From: Spirometra erinaceieuropaei
Lineage: Eukaryota; Platyhelminthes; Cestoda; Diphyllobothriidea; Diphyllobothriidae
Reading direction: 5' to 3'
Assembly: GCA_902702965.1 (NCBI GenBank)
Contig: CACRXP010000120.1
Location: 568,636-632,635 of the forward strand
DNA: 64,000 bases
Shown: one piece after another, positions 50,541-61,828 of the stretch
How the letters are laid out: every line of letters starts with the position of its first letter
Position numbering within the stretch: position 1 is the first letter of the stretch
Translations under genes and position numbers: made by a program
Notes under the pieces: generated by a model
Told to the model about the DNA's origin: nothing
The model's database searches: none
What the model saw: only the letters and a program-made list of their open reading frames with translations

Positions 50541-50735
50541 CAGTCGCAGTGGGGCTAAGTACAGCTGGCTGATGACGGTCAGTAAGCCCGAAACGGCCAT
50601 CCCAGTCCCCCTTGACTTCGTCGGTAACGTTATTCTGCCCTTACTACTAGCGCCACGCGACTGTCGGAGTAGCTCGAGCTGTAGCCGCAGGGCACAAAGT
50701 ACGACGATTATGTCTCGTTGCGTCATCGATGAGCG
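50540..50735 (+). mobile_element. tRNA-derived SINE, head missing
   Basis: Hammerhead-like block at 50563-50607 followed by a recognisable tail ('cttgacttcgtcggtaacgt', 'gagtagctcgagctgtagcc'). No A or B box is evident upstream. Confidence 0.68.
50563..50607 (+). ncRNA. Hammerhead-like motif, core intact
   Basis: Core CUGAUGA, GAAA and H17 = C after U16.1 are intact. The inner four pairs of stem I hold. Stem II is weakened (GGUC with AGCC) and stem III has one mismatch (C15.2/A16.2). Confidence 0.55.
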
Positions 50736-50908
50736 CGATTCTGCAGCATGGGTACTCTGATAATTTTCCACGTCGATGAATGAGACAGCAAGAGTTGACG
50801 GGAAAGGAATCAAGTAGTTCCAATCAGACGTCCAAGCACAATACTCGACGAAGCCTTCCTTTTACTCAATATGTGTCTGGACTCGATGAAGGACAATTGA
50901 CAAAACAC

Positions 50909-51062
50909 CAACGGCTGGAATGCACCAAATCTGATACAGTAAGCTGGTACCTCTGAATTACGTGAGCCTGGTAGTCATCTGGTGGATTCTAGATGTATTA
51001 CTTGGGGAATCCTGCTTAAGCAGTCAGCTTATTGTATCGGATTTGGTGGATTCCAGACGTTG
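50909..51062. mobile_element. MITE-like element with 38-bp inverted ends
   Basis: Arms 50909-50946 and 51025-51062 are inverse complements with about 4 mismatches. The 78-bp interior is non-coding. A partial relative lies at 35303-35395. No target-site duplication was identified. Confidence 0.72.
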
Positions 51063-51117
51063 CAGTAGGTTGAGTGGGTAAACTTGACCCAAATATGATT
51101 AAACTCGCGTAGTCCGG

Positions 51118-51200
51118 TGGGGCCTCGTAGCTCAGATGGGTAGAGCGTTGGCTGTACTAAGGCCTGCCCTCGCTGTCATTGTCTCGAATGCCTTAGAGCT
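51118..51200 (+). repeat. tRNA-like sequence (second SINE family)
   Basis: A-box-like 'tagctcagatgggtagagcg', then 'ttggctgtactaaggcctgc', and a weak B-box-like 'ttgtctcgaatgcctta'. It does not fold as a full tRNA. Confidence 0.55.
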
Positions 51201-54200
51201 AGTCCGGGTGTTTGTAGTGAGGTGATTAGTCGCTTTCCCCTAGACGGAACGACCTCTCATCCCTAATGTGCACGCAACCAGTCAGCGCCGGGACGGCATC
51301 AGATGCGGTGACTGACGCGGAGTGGGATGTGCCAGACGAAATACTGTAGCGTGAAATGCGCAGCTCAGCATCAGTCCAAGTGGGGCTGCCTTGCCCGCCG
51401 CGCTGTCCAGGCCCAGTAACAAAATTTACCTTGGAGTCAGTCACGCGAGCGAGTTGGAGCACTCCAGAAGGTAGCAGCCTAGCAAACGCCTAAAACACGA
51501 ACGGCCAAAAACAGGCTTTTGCCTGTGCGGCTCCGACCGCTCCAGTGTGGAAGGACTCACTGATGTCGGTCAAAGCCCCAACACCGGTTCGACCCTTCGA
51601 TGCGCGCCAGCCGTTGTTTGACTGAGTACTATTTTCCTCGGACGAGGATTTAGTCTGTCGGGTGCCCATATACCTCAGCACTTTTCCATACTGTCGTCGA
51701 CTGCCCTGAGGTCAGCGTTGTCCGCCCTATCTGGTCGCTCCTTCCACCGTTTGACCTACCAACATGCAGCCTCGGCGCTTTTAGGGTTAGCGCAGGCGGT
51801 TTTAGTAGTGGTCACTCCTTCCTTTAAAAGAACGGTGATATAGGCACTTCTCAGGGCCAGTCGAATTTGAATATACCACGATCTTCCTTGCCCACGTCTC
51901 CAATGTCGATGCCATGTTTGCCACTGAAATAAACCAAGAAGTCTGCTTCATTTCAATATGTTTGTTTCGGGTAGCTAACGCGAGCCTGCGCTCTGTGTGA
52001 TTTCGGTCCACAGCGGTGTGGGCGAGCGACCGTAGTCTTCAAGGTGTTTTTACCTTATGGGACGGTTCGCGCGGCATGCTCTTGTCTCTTTCGGCTGCGC
52101 TGACCATTTTACTTCGAGGGCGTATTTGGGTGACAGCCTTGTCTCTCAGCGACATGACTTTTTCAGTGCCCTTACAAATCCACATTTGTACGAATTCATT
52201 TTAATGCCATTGACTTGTTAGTGCCGATCGCCTTCACGGAAGCGTCGCTATGCTGCAGTATGCCCTTTGCAGCAAGCGATGGTAAAAATGATTCAGCCGG
52301 TTGCTCTTCTTTCTTGTGAGTAAAGTCGCTAGAAAATGGCGGTGTACCGAACTTCAAATGCACGAACTCGGATTTTAGCTGATCGGCAGCCAAAAATGAG
52401 CTGCTCCCCAAACTTCCTGCCCTCCACTACATCCTGGACACCTCAGGGCGCAAAAACTCTTCTGCTGGAAAACTTGCTGTCCTCCTCAAAGCTAGGTGTC
52501 TACTACGCCCTATAAGTGGGCCAGAGGGCGTGAGAAGTGGTAAATTATTTGTCGCCTCTCTAGGGCCCCTACTCTGCGCTAGTTTTTGGATTGAGTATGA
52601 GTCGGCTCAGAGTTCCCGGCCCCCTGTTTTTTTTCAAAACGAGTACTTGCTGAGACAGGGGAAGGGGCAAATGCCGAATTCGCCGGGGAGAACTCTCCAG
52701 AGAGTTTTGCGAATCAGCCGTGGATGGTCGGTGCGATCAGAGAATCCTTTATTTGGCGCCACTCCATAAAGCTCGTCGCTCAAGTCGTTTATCCTGTCCC
52801 CTTGCACAGAATCAGCGATTTTGCAGAAAACGAACTCGTTAAATGCGCGCTTCCTCCATCCGAGTTTACAGTTTCTTCAAAAAGCTCAGTGAACTGAAGA
52901 GCAACGTCTCGCAAACTCCCTGAATGGGACGGAGATCAAGTACAATAATCGACGTAATTCATGAAATACTAACTGAAATTCCGAAATATGATTTCAGCTA
53001 TAAAGAGTTTTTTAGGCTGGGCCGTAATATTGATTATCTTACAGCATATTCAAAGGATATCTTAGTTACGTCGGTATGCCGGCTCTTGAAGGAACATCGT
53101 TCTGGATGTTAGCAAAAGTCACGCTGAGTAATAATTTCTGCTTAACTAGTATGAATTTCCCCACTAGCTTTCAACGCCCTTACAAATCAAAAATATTTTG
53201 CAGGGACAGGCAAAACTATCCCTCTACTTATCTCTTAGTAAATTCCTCAAATTCTCTACTTGAAGGATGGCTATTTTGAGGTCTCAGAGGTTTGAAGTTA
53301 TTATATCGCCTCTGTCCGTCGATTAATGTTGCTTATGAAGTATGAAATGCGATCCATAACCATTACAAAATCTCATGAACCTTATATGGGACCTTCCCAG
53401 TTGCATAAAGTACTATCTTACTTTCCTCAAACGAAGGATGCACAACTTGTAGTTTGGAAACATGCAAGTGTGACGGCAGCCCAGGTTAAACATTATTCGG
53501 TAACTGGAAAACTTTCTAAAACTGAAAGACATCCTTTCTTCGAGTAAAAAATTTCGAAGAAGGCCTAAATCACTACTAAATGAGTATGAGAAATAATATT
53601 TTCGGGCCTGTTTTCTGTAAGTATGAATTTATAAGACCATAAAAAGTCAATTTGAGAGTGCACTATACATAGCAGTTAGCTTAATAGTCCTACGTAGGTA
53701 TCCAAAATAGGATGAAGGAAAGTGAACTACTGCCGGCTAGAACGCAGACAAATAATCAAAGGAAGAAGCTGGGTCTGTATTGGAAAGGAGTGAGGAGTCT
53801 AAAAAAATATTTGGAGAGGTTATTTTTAATTCATGTGTTCAATTGGTATGGTCATACGTTGGTGGGATCTGTTGGTGGGGGGCATCAACCATTGCTGAAG
53901 TATCTCTGCGGGCGTACTGAAAGGACTGATACAGAGGCGTTGTCCAAATATAAAGGCGTGCCTATGAAGCAGGCCGAACCGTGCTACCCGGAAGATCAGA
54001 GGACAGATATAAAAGAAAGTAGTTGTGGGGAATGTTTCTGGAAAAAAACTGCAAAGCGTTCCCCTCTGACTACTTGGGGGAAATAAATCTGCGTAAGCCG
54101 TTACTGCCAGAGGCACGCGCGTATTTTGAACACGACCTCGTCATTGAGGCTGTATATGGCGATGCACAAGAATGGAGATCGCATGGATAGAGTGAAAAAG

Positions 54201-56640
54201 ACGAACAAAATAACAGAACACCTGCCGGACTCTAAAAAAACGGCTTTTGTTGCAGTTCTTTTGGCCCGTCTATACCATTGAACCAGAACTAACAGTATGC
54301 CGAATTGTCAAAGCCGCCTATAATCTACCCGTTGGAACGCTGGAATGTACCGGGCCAAAGTGGAAGCAGAATAACGCGAACCCTACCTCAGATAACTCGT
54401 TGGGATCGGGCGAGGTCCCACTATTACTGCTGGGAGAGTTTACAGAAGAAAAAACTGACCCTATCACCTTTGAAGTTCAGCGGTCGCTTGATTGTGGCAG
54501 GCTTCCAGAATCTTTGAAACTGGCACACCCAGGCCGACACGCAGGTGCGTGATTTTCTTTGAAATGAGTACGAGAAGGGACATCTCTGTGCGTGTTTTGT
54601 ATAAAATACGTTTGCATTTATATGACATTGAAAATCGATGGACCACGTCATACTACTTAGTTAGCCATTTCTTAACGAGTGCGACTTTTCAGGATGCCGG
54701 AAAAACGCTCATCCAAAAGCCGACATCCTGGCATGACTGAAACACAGACGTTAAAACCTCACCAAAGTCACATTTCAGAATTTTCTCTAACATTTTAAGC
54801 GTTACGCCACTCACCGTAGATAGGCTACATAACTGAAGTAGAGAGTGGTATGTGAATCTTGGCTTCTCGGAATGCGCAATGAAAAAGAACTATACAAGAC
54901 TAGGCGGCAGAAAACTCCCATGTAATACTTAATCAACGGAGTTCCTGTGAGAACCGTAACTATTTAAGCGGATGCCCCTGTTTTCGTGTAAGATTATTGA
55001 AATAGTACAGTGCAATTCTCAAAGGCGACGCCATTTGTGAGATGGGAGCAACGAGATCTATGCGGCACGTGCCCGTAATCCTGGAGGTTAATGTTTATTT
55101 TTGGTAGGATTCCGGAGGGGGGGGGGCTTTTGTTGGTCTGTCGGAAGTGCGTAGTTCGTGCTTGGAGGTCTTAGCTGGATAGACGCGAAAAAATTCTGAA
55201 GACGCTCCATCAAAATGTACCCCAACTAAAGTTGTAGGGATGTCACCGCAACGAATGTCAGGCCTAAATTCCTCCCCTCTCGAGTACAGGGTGATCTTAT
55301 TTTAACTTTCCATCTGTTTAGGGATCGAGACTACAAAGTCGAACACTAACGTCTTTTCCAGCTGACACCGAAGTCAAGTCTCCCGGAGAAAGCTGGAGAG
55401 ACAGGCCTATAAGTCAAACCCGAGCCTCACATTCTCCTCGCAGTGAGTTGTGCGAAAGAAGATGACTATCCGTGCCATTGTGGCTGAGACCAACGATGCA
55501 TCCGAGTAACGTTTTCACATTCGCCAGTCCCAAAAATATAGCCTTCGTGAGATCATGACGCACCTAACAAACACACGATCAGTCATCACCTCCCAAGTGA
55601 TGCACCCGATAGATGTCGTACCAAAACATCGCTGACTGTATTTTAAAACCATGTGCAATCCTACGATGTACCCGAAAGGCGATATGGCAACACATCGGTT
55701 GTTTATTTGGGGGACCACTGCATATCTTTAGTAGACGTACGAATAACAACGATCTATCACTCCACATACACTGACCTATGCTGACCTAGAACGTACGGAT
55801 TTGGTTCAAAGATGGAAGGCACCAGCTTACGCGTCAGGCGTGCGAGTGAGTGTAAGCATGTGAACAAGCGTCAGTCAGTGGACCCTGACGATGTTGTTAC
55901 ATGGTCCCAATAATAGAACAAGGTTGGGCTGTGGTGCAGTTGGCTACATCCACGACGAGGTCACTCAGTTTACGCACATGGATCCGTTCTGGAAGGATGA
56001 AAGGACAAAGAAAACACTGATCGTGTAAAGGGTTATTGATCATTGAGACTTTGTAGGATACCTTACCCAGCAATTCTGTTAGATAAAACGGTACTGATCG
56101 ATGGTAAAAGGGACCTAGTCATTCTGGGTCACAACGTTGAAGGTAAACATTGTAAAGGGACGGTAGAGGAAACGTTCCCCACGTGTCTCACCAAGTGCCT
56201 TCCATCCTAACGGCTTAAACAGAAGGCAGCTTCTAACCAGCTACCTGCTTAAGCAGTCTGTAGATTTCAAGTCCCATTGCACAGGATCCCGACTGCCTGC
56301 GAACCTATGCTCGAAAACCCCAGGCGCCTCTTAATTTGCCAACTCTCACAGACGCCGTTCAATAGCGTGGGGACAGCCGTCCCAAAGAAAACATCTGAAA
56401 AGTTTATTGAAAGCATATCGGGGATCGTTGACGCGATACGTCCATTTTTATCTCGGGAAGCTAACAAGTTGGTGGCCGCCTACGTCTGCATGAACAAATA
56501 CCTGTTCTGCACCGATAAAGGCAGACAGGCAACGAAACGCTAAGGGGCTTTGGTTCGCTGGCTGTGTTGACCATTCGGTCAGACATGGTCTGCGGACCAT
56601 TTGTGTAGGCGCGTCCAGTTGTGGGTTCACTTGAAGGTCG
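51200..56640. other. Intergenic DNA without a recognised gene
   Basis: Several open frames of 60-125 codons exist on both strands, but none shows a family motif or convincing exon pattern. The 52.9-54.8 kb stretch is visibly more A/T- and purine-rich than its surroundings. A possible tRNA-like head lies near 55.93 kb. Confidence 0.6.
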
Positions 56641-56793
56641 TGGTGGGTTGCTCACTTACTAGCAGGTGTTGACAACGCCTAGCATCCATTAACTGGCACC
56701 CACCTCTTACACCTGTCTCCTCGAAGCTAGGCCTTGCCTAGAGGCTACACCCCGGTAACCGCCTCGACCGGCAGGCGAAGCCAGGTGAAGGTA

Positions 56794-56819
56794 ACCGTGT
56801 GTGCACCTCCACACACGGT
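56794..56819 (+). other. 10-bp hairpin in the LINE leader
   Basis: ACCGTGTGTG (56794-56803) pairs perfectly with CACACACGGT (56810-56819) around a six-base loop. Function unknown. Confidence 0.6.
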
Positions 56820-57235
56820 AAGTCTGCACCCTTTTGCTCCTTCGTACCTCCTCTCCACACTCCTCCCCTGCCCTTCACATACTATACTCTCTACTGTACT
56901 CTAGTGTCTTAACCCACGGTCGAAAGTCATACGGCGGGAGCGTCAGCAATCACGTAGGCAGCCCAGGCCATTGGCCGTTCCCTCACTAAAGCCCGTGACC
57001 TATAGTCGAGAGCGGTATCCGTCTGGGACGATAAAGCAGTCCAATTTAGGGAGAGCACTGCTTTACCCTGCGAGAGGGAGGGATCTATAAAAGGTTCGCT
57101 GAACAAATGCTGAATTTGCGACACTTGCATGCAGACTGTGGCTCGCAGACTGCTTAACATGCGATCAAAACCAAAACACAGGACAAAGTACTCTCTCTCC
57201 TGCACCTCCTCCTCCCCTCTGACCCACTCCCCAGG

Positions 57236-58110
57236 AGTCCGCTCATTCTGACCGTCTCGAATGTTCGGTATCTTTTAGATGATCCCAGGAGCATCCGACT
57301 GGAACAAAGGGTGGCACTAATAATCCGGCGACTGGCGCGCTACAAGGTGGACATTGTTGCGTTCAAGGACACCCGTTTCTCCGAACAAGACCAACTGGAG
57401 GAGGTGGGGGCCAGCTATACTTTTTTCTGCAGCGGTCGCTCCAGGGCAGAGCAATGTGACGCGGACGTCGCATTCGCCACCCGGAACAACATCATGGGCC
57501 GACTGCCCTGTCTGCCGCGGCGCATCAACGAACGCCTGATGAGCCTCCGTCTGCCTCTCCGGAGAAGTAAATTTGCCACCTCAACAATGACCGGCTCAGA
57601 CGAGGCGAAGACAAAGTTCTACGAGAACCTGTACGCTCTCCTGACGTCTGTGTCGAGGGGGTTGATTGTCCTTGGTGACTTCAATACCCGCGTTGAGACA
57701 GACCGTGCTGCCTGGAGAGAATTGCTGGGTTCCCACGGAAGCGCCGGTTACAACGACTATGGCCTCCTCCTCCTGCCGACTTCCGCAAAACACCGCCTTC
57801 TGCCGATGCGGAAGAAGGCCACCTGTATACACCCCCGATCGTAGCGCTGGCAGTCGCTGGACTATGTTCTCGTTCGGCAGCGAGATCGACAGGACGTGCT
57901 GGTGACAAAGGCGATCCCGGGTGCCGATGGGTGGACCGACCATCGCCTCGTCATCTCCAAGATGAGGATTCGCCTACAGCCTCGCAGTAGGCCACAAGGT
58001 AAGCGACTCCCAGGTACGCTGAATACCGATTTGTTGTCTTTGCCTGCTCACCGTGTGCATTTCAGCAATCAAGTGACCCAGCGGCTAGGAGACCTGTCGC
58101 GAGGGACAAG
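57236..58110 (+). pseudogene. LINE apurinic-type endonuclease domain (broken)
   Basis: [20 protein letters not shown] fits the N-terminal endonuclease block (usually Glu-Thr-Arg; here Asp-Thr-Arg). [12 protein letters not shown] carries the Gly-Asp-Phe-Asn motif, and GWTDHRLVIS the terminal Asp-His motif. A frameshift lies between about 57,750 and 57,896, so no complete enzyme is encoded. The reading stops around 58110, before the RT. Confidence 0.82.
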
Positions 58111-58168
58111 ACTATTTCACCTTTGACAATCTATTCCCGTTTTTCTTGTACCGAATTTTTTGTTTTTA

Positions 58169-58346
58169 TGTGACGGAAACAACTCGGCTGAACAGCCCCG
58201 CTTTACGGGCGTGCTCCGCTGTCGCGCTCTCCTGTGAGGTCATTTTACGTTCTGGATATCACTAACCGGTTTTGTTTACTGCTCTTAATTCTTAGGGCTT
58301 GTGAGATACGTTTTGTTAGTTCGTGAGAACATTATCATTTACGTCA
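58169..58346 (+). repeat. Putative 5' LTR (178 bp)
   Basis: Begins TGTGACGG and ends ACGTCA (TG...CA), one base before the primer-binding site. With no 3' partner in the window, the boundaries rest on these signals only. Confidence 0.6.
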
Positions 58347-58347
58347 T

Positions 58348-58363
58348 TGGTGACTCCCACCGT
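58348..58363 (+). other. Putative tRNA-Trp primer-binding site
   Basis: TGGTGACTCCCACCG resembles the complement of a tRNA-Trp 3' end (TGGTGACCCCGACGTG) with a few changes, and follows the LTR directly. Confidence 0.55.
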
Positions 58364-58420
58364 TAACGCAGAATTCATAACTTTTTTGTGATATTAAGTT
58401 AAATTTTACGTACTATTTGC

Positions 58421-59044
58421 TTGTGGATTTTTATTCCACTTACGTCCACTTTTCTCACGAATTTTCTCGATATTGTGCCACCTCTATCTTGCTTATTATG
58501 TCACCCCAACCACCAACTTAATGCCTCCTCCGGGTCCCTTCATGCAGACAAGTTTACCTTGCCCTCATTCTGGAAACATGCTCCAGAACGTTATTTCATC
58601 TGCATCGAATCAGCCTTTTATTCTGCCAACGTTACCAAGGAGATGACGAAATACCACAAACGTATGGAGGTTCTCCCCGCTAGTGTTATCTCCCACGTTC
58701 AGTCCTTGCTATCTAATCTCCCTGAAGATGCTCCCTATTCCACGCTAAAGTACGAAATCCTTCGATTTTATGCTGTGTCTGACCGACAGTGGTATCACCG
58801 GTTGATTACGGGGGAATCACTGAGTGGCCGGAAGTCCTCAGAACTTCTACATCGAATGCGTTCTCACCTTGGAGACATGCAGATTGACTGGAAAGTCGTC
58901 AGGGAAATGTTCCTAGAGCGTCTGCTTGCAGGTGTTCAGACGATTTTGGTGCCCCGTTCTCAAGATCTCACGGTCTCACAACTGGCTGAAATGGCGGATC
59001 GAATGATAGAGGTGCAGCGGTTCCAGCCGCTCTTCGTTGCCTAG
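58421..59044 (+). pseudogene. gypsy gag-like polyprotein segment
   Basis: Contains LPSFWKHAPERYFICIESAF and LLAGVQTILVPRSQD, typical of the capsid region of flatworm gypsy elements (Phe-Trp...Pro...Trp/Tyr-Phe). The frame ends at a stop after about 200 residues. No zinc knuckle was seen before the protease. Confidence 0.75.
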
Positions 59045-59221
59045 ATTTTTACATCCTCTTCGACAGTGAATGAGCAGTTAATGAAGCGGATGAGCTGGCC
59101 TCCCTTAAACTACAGCTTGTCCGCCTTACTTCAGTTGCTCACCTAGCCGTCGTCGTTCTTGCTCACGACCTCAGACTGCGGATATTTGTTGGCATCATAA
59201 AAATTTCGGTGCAAAGGCCCG

Positions 59222-59817
59222 TTGCTGTTCCTTGCCCCTGGGAAACCACTCAGCCAGAGAATAGATGTGACCGTTTTCTCTGGCTCCCCCGGTTCTAGTC
59301 GCGCCTTCTACGTTTGCGACACTGCGACTCGCAGAAGCTTCCTTGTGGACACTGGGACCCAAATCAGCGCTGTCCCCCCAACTCCAGCCGATCGTCATTC
59401 CCTCAACCCTGGTCTTCACCTCCAAGCTGCCAACTGTTCCCCCATTCCCACTTTTGGCAGTCTGTCCCTCAAACTAAACATTGGCTTTCGTCGATCTTTT
59501 TCCTGGGTCTTGGTGATTGCGATGTTCCACATGCGATCCCCGGCACGGACTTTCTGGCCGAGTTCGGTCTCCTTGCTGACTGCCGATGTGCCAGACTCCA
59601 CAACCGTACGACTTGTCTCTCTGTGCATGGTTTAACTCCCTTCACTACCCCCCGCAATTTGTCTGTCTTGGATAAAGCTATTGCTAGTCCCTTTTGGGAA
59701 CTGCTCCTTAAACATCCCAACATAATCAGCCCTCAGTTTCGCAGTGATGAGGTTCAACACGACGCTGTGTACTATATCTGCACCTCACGTCTTCCCGTTG
59801 TCGCTCTGCCTAGATGA
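59222..59817 (+). pseudogene. gypsy aspartic protease (frameshifted)
   Basis: FLVDTGTQISAVPPT (about 59338-59382) carries the Asp-Thr-Gly active-site motif. The C-terminal half continues in another frame (DVPHAIPGTDFLAEFGLLAD), which shows a frameshift near 59.5 kb. Confidence 0.82.
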
Positions 59818-60686
59818 CTGGCAATTGCCCGTTTTCAGGCCGCGAAGGCGAAGTTTGAACACATGCTGCAACAGGGAACCACCCAACTGTCCGCGGACCC
59901 CTGGGCGTCCGCCCTGCACATGGTGCCCAAGGCGACATCCGGTGACTGGAGATCCTGTGGCGACTACCGTGCCCTCAACAGCGCCACCATTCCTGATCGG
60001 TACCTTGTGCCTTATCCTCGGGATTCTTCTGGAGTCTTTTCGACAAAGCGGTTTTCTCGAAGATTGACCTGGTGCATGCCTTTCATCAGGTTCCGATCGG
60101 CCTTGAGGATATCCCCAAAACTGTCATCACTACATCTTTTGGCCTCTTTGAATTCATCCGCATGTCCTTCGGTCTTCGCAATGCCGCCCAAACGTTCCAG
60201 AGATTTATTGACCATGTCTTACGTGGCCTACCATTTGTGTGCGCCTACACTGATGACCTCTTGGTGGCCAGCCGGAATGAGGAAGAACACAAAGAGCATC
60301 TTGCCTTGGTGTCTGACCGCCTTGACAAGTTGGGCGTTATCATCAACTCCTCAAAGTGCATGTTGGGTGTGCCTTCGCTCGAGTTCCTCGGCCATCAGGT
60401 CGATTCTGAAGGTTTGCGTGCCCTCCCCTCCAAGATTGAAACAGTTCGTAATTTCCCTCTACCAACTTCTGAGCGTCAGTTCCAGCGATTCCTCGGCATG
60501 GTTAACTTTTACCACCGGTTCCTGCCGAACTGTGCCGACCTCATGCTGCCACTCACCAACATGTTTTCTGGTCCGAAAAGTCCCCTTGAGCTTTCTGGTG
60601 ACGCAATGACTGCTTTTGAGAGAATCAAGGCTTCCCTTGTTGACTCTCCCTTGCTCACACATCCTGTTCCTATTTCTCAGGGTTGA
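59818..60686 (+). pseudogene. gypsy reverse transcriptase (frameshifted)
   Basis: WASALHMVPKATSGDWRSCG then DYRALN form the first RT blocks. A frame change near 60.06 kb leads to HAFHQVPIGLEDIPKTVITT, FGLRNAAQTFQRFIDHVL, and AYTDDLLVAS with the YxDD site at 60246-60257. FLGMVNFYHRFLPN follows. A stop at 60684-60686 precedes RNase H. Confidence 0.9.
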
Positions 60687-60689
60687 CGC

Positions 60690-61230
60690 TTCGACCGTTA
60701 CCGTAAGAGCAGTTCCCCAACAACACTTAGCCGATTCCACACGACCGTTGACCTTGTTCTCTAAAAGCTGTCACATGCTGAGACGAGATATAGTACCTTT
60801 GACCGTGAACGTCCTGCCATTTTTCTGGCTGTGAAACACTTTCGACATTTCCTTGAAGGTCGTGACTTCAAATTTTTCACGGACCATAAGCCACTTACAT
60901 TTGCTATACGAGCGCATTCAGACAAATACAATCCGAGAAAGATCGCTCACTTGGACTACATTTCCCAATTCACCACCAACATGTGGCACTTTGATGGGAC
61001 GAAGAACGAGGTGGCTGACATGCTGTCCAGACCATCCACCTTGGTGTTTCATCTCTCTCACGGGATTTACCTTAGTGCCATGGCGAATGAGCAACGGCGT
61101 GTCGGTTGTCCGGGCGGCGAATTCGTTAGTGATCTTCCACTCGTAGACGTCCCTTTGACCACTGGTACCGGCACAATCTTGTGTGACGTCCCGACTCCTT
61201 TTCATCGCCTTTTTTGTCCTCCTCGATGTG
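60690..61230 (+). pseudogene. gypsy RNase H
   Basis: VKHFRHFLEGRDFKFFTDHK and PLTFA, then KNEVADMLSRP, are the usual gypsy RNase H blocks. The first part is in a different frame from the rest. Confidence 0.85.
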
Positions 61231-61828
61231 TCGAGTTGTTTTTCAAACTCTCCATAATCTCTCCCACCCTGGGATCCAAGCCTCACAAAAGCTCCCCGCG
61301 GAAAGTTCCGTCTGGCCTGGCATGAATAAGGACGTCAGAGCCAGGGCCCGTTCGTGCTGAATTGTCAGCGCAACAAGGTGCGACGTCACCAAAAGTTCCC
61401 ACCAGGCACATTCCCCAGCCCCTACGCCCGGTTCAGCCATGTGCGCCTGGGTGTCGTCGGCCCCTTGCCTCTATCCAATGGCTACACCCACCTTCTTACC
61501 TGCGTTGAGCGGTACATCCGCTGGGCTGAAACCATTCCTTTGCCGACTGTGCAGGCTGAAAACATCGTGAAGGCCTTCGTCAATCGTTGAGTCGCCATGT
61601 CCGGTGCCCCTCCGACGGTTACGACCGATCTTGGTGCCCAGATTGACTCTGCTCTCTTCCAAAGTCCTCCTCAATTTTCTTGGCTGCACGCGTATTCGGA
61701 CGACAGCCTACCACCCTGTTGCCAACGGTATGGTTGAGCGTTGCAATCGCCAACTAAAGACTGCACTGCGTGCCGCAGAAGACCCAGAAAACTGCTCAGA
61801 CAACCTCTCCCTTGCATTCCTCGGCAGT
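61230..61828 (+). pseudogene. gypsy integrase, truncated at the 3' end
   Basis: A CLNCQRNK zinc-finger half, VVGPLPLSNGYTHLLTCVER, TTDLGAQI and AYHPVANGMVERCNRQLK mark the catalytic core. The first catalytic Asp appears lost (HVRLGVVGPL), and stops or frameshifts interrupt the core. Sequence ends at LSLAFLG, where LINE sequence begins. Confidence 0.85.

Larger units (their letters stand above)
56640..58110 (+). mobile_element. LINE, 5' part (UTR and endonuclease), split by a gypsy element
   Basis: A non-LTR retrotransposon of the family whose RT resumes at about 61829. The 5' part has a strong hairpin at 56794-56819 and CT-rich leader DNA, then an endonuclease-like domain. The 5' end is estimated from the start of a non-coding leader and could lie elsewhere. 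Confidence 0.6.
58169..61828 (+). mobile_element. Ty3/gypsy LTR retrotransposon, 3'-truncated
   Basis: Order 5' LTR, primer-binding site, gag, protease, RT, RNase H, integrase is that of Ty3/gypsy elements. A tRNA-Trp-type primer site suggests the CsRn1-like group known from flukes (inference). Frameshifts and stops occur in every domain. The integrase runs straight into LINE sequence, and no 3' LTR is present. No envelope gene is seen. Confidence 0.85.

Noticed and set aside
35150..51200. Functional tRNA genes at 35150, 41150 and 51118
   Set aside because: A and B boxes are recognisable, but acceptor and anticodon stems do not pair convincingly, and the three are related repeats.
58421..61828. 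Endogenous retrovirus with envelope
   Set aside because: Domain order ends in integrase with no envelope-like frame; consistent with a plain Ty3/gypsy retrotransposon.
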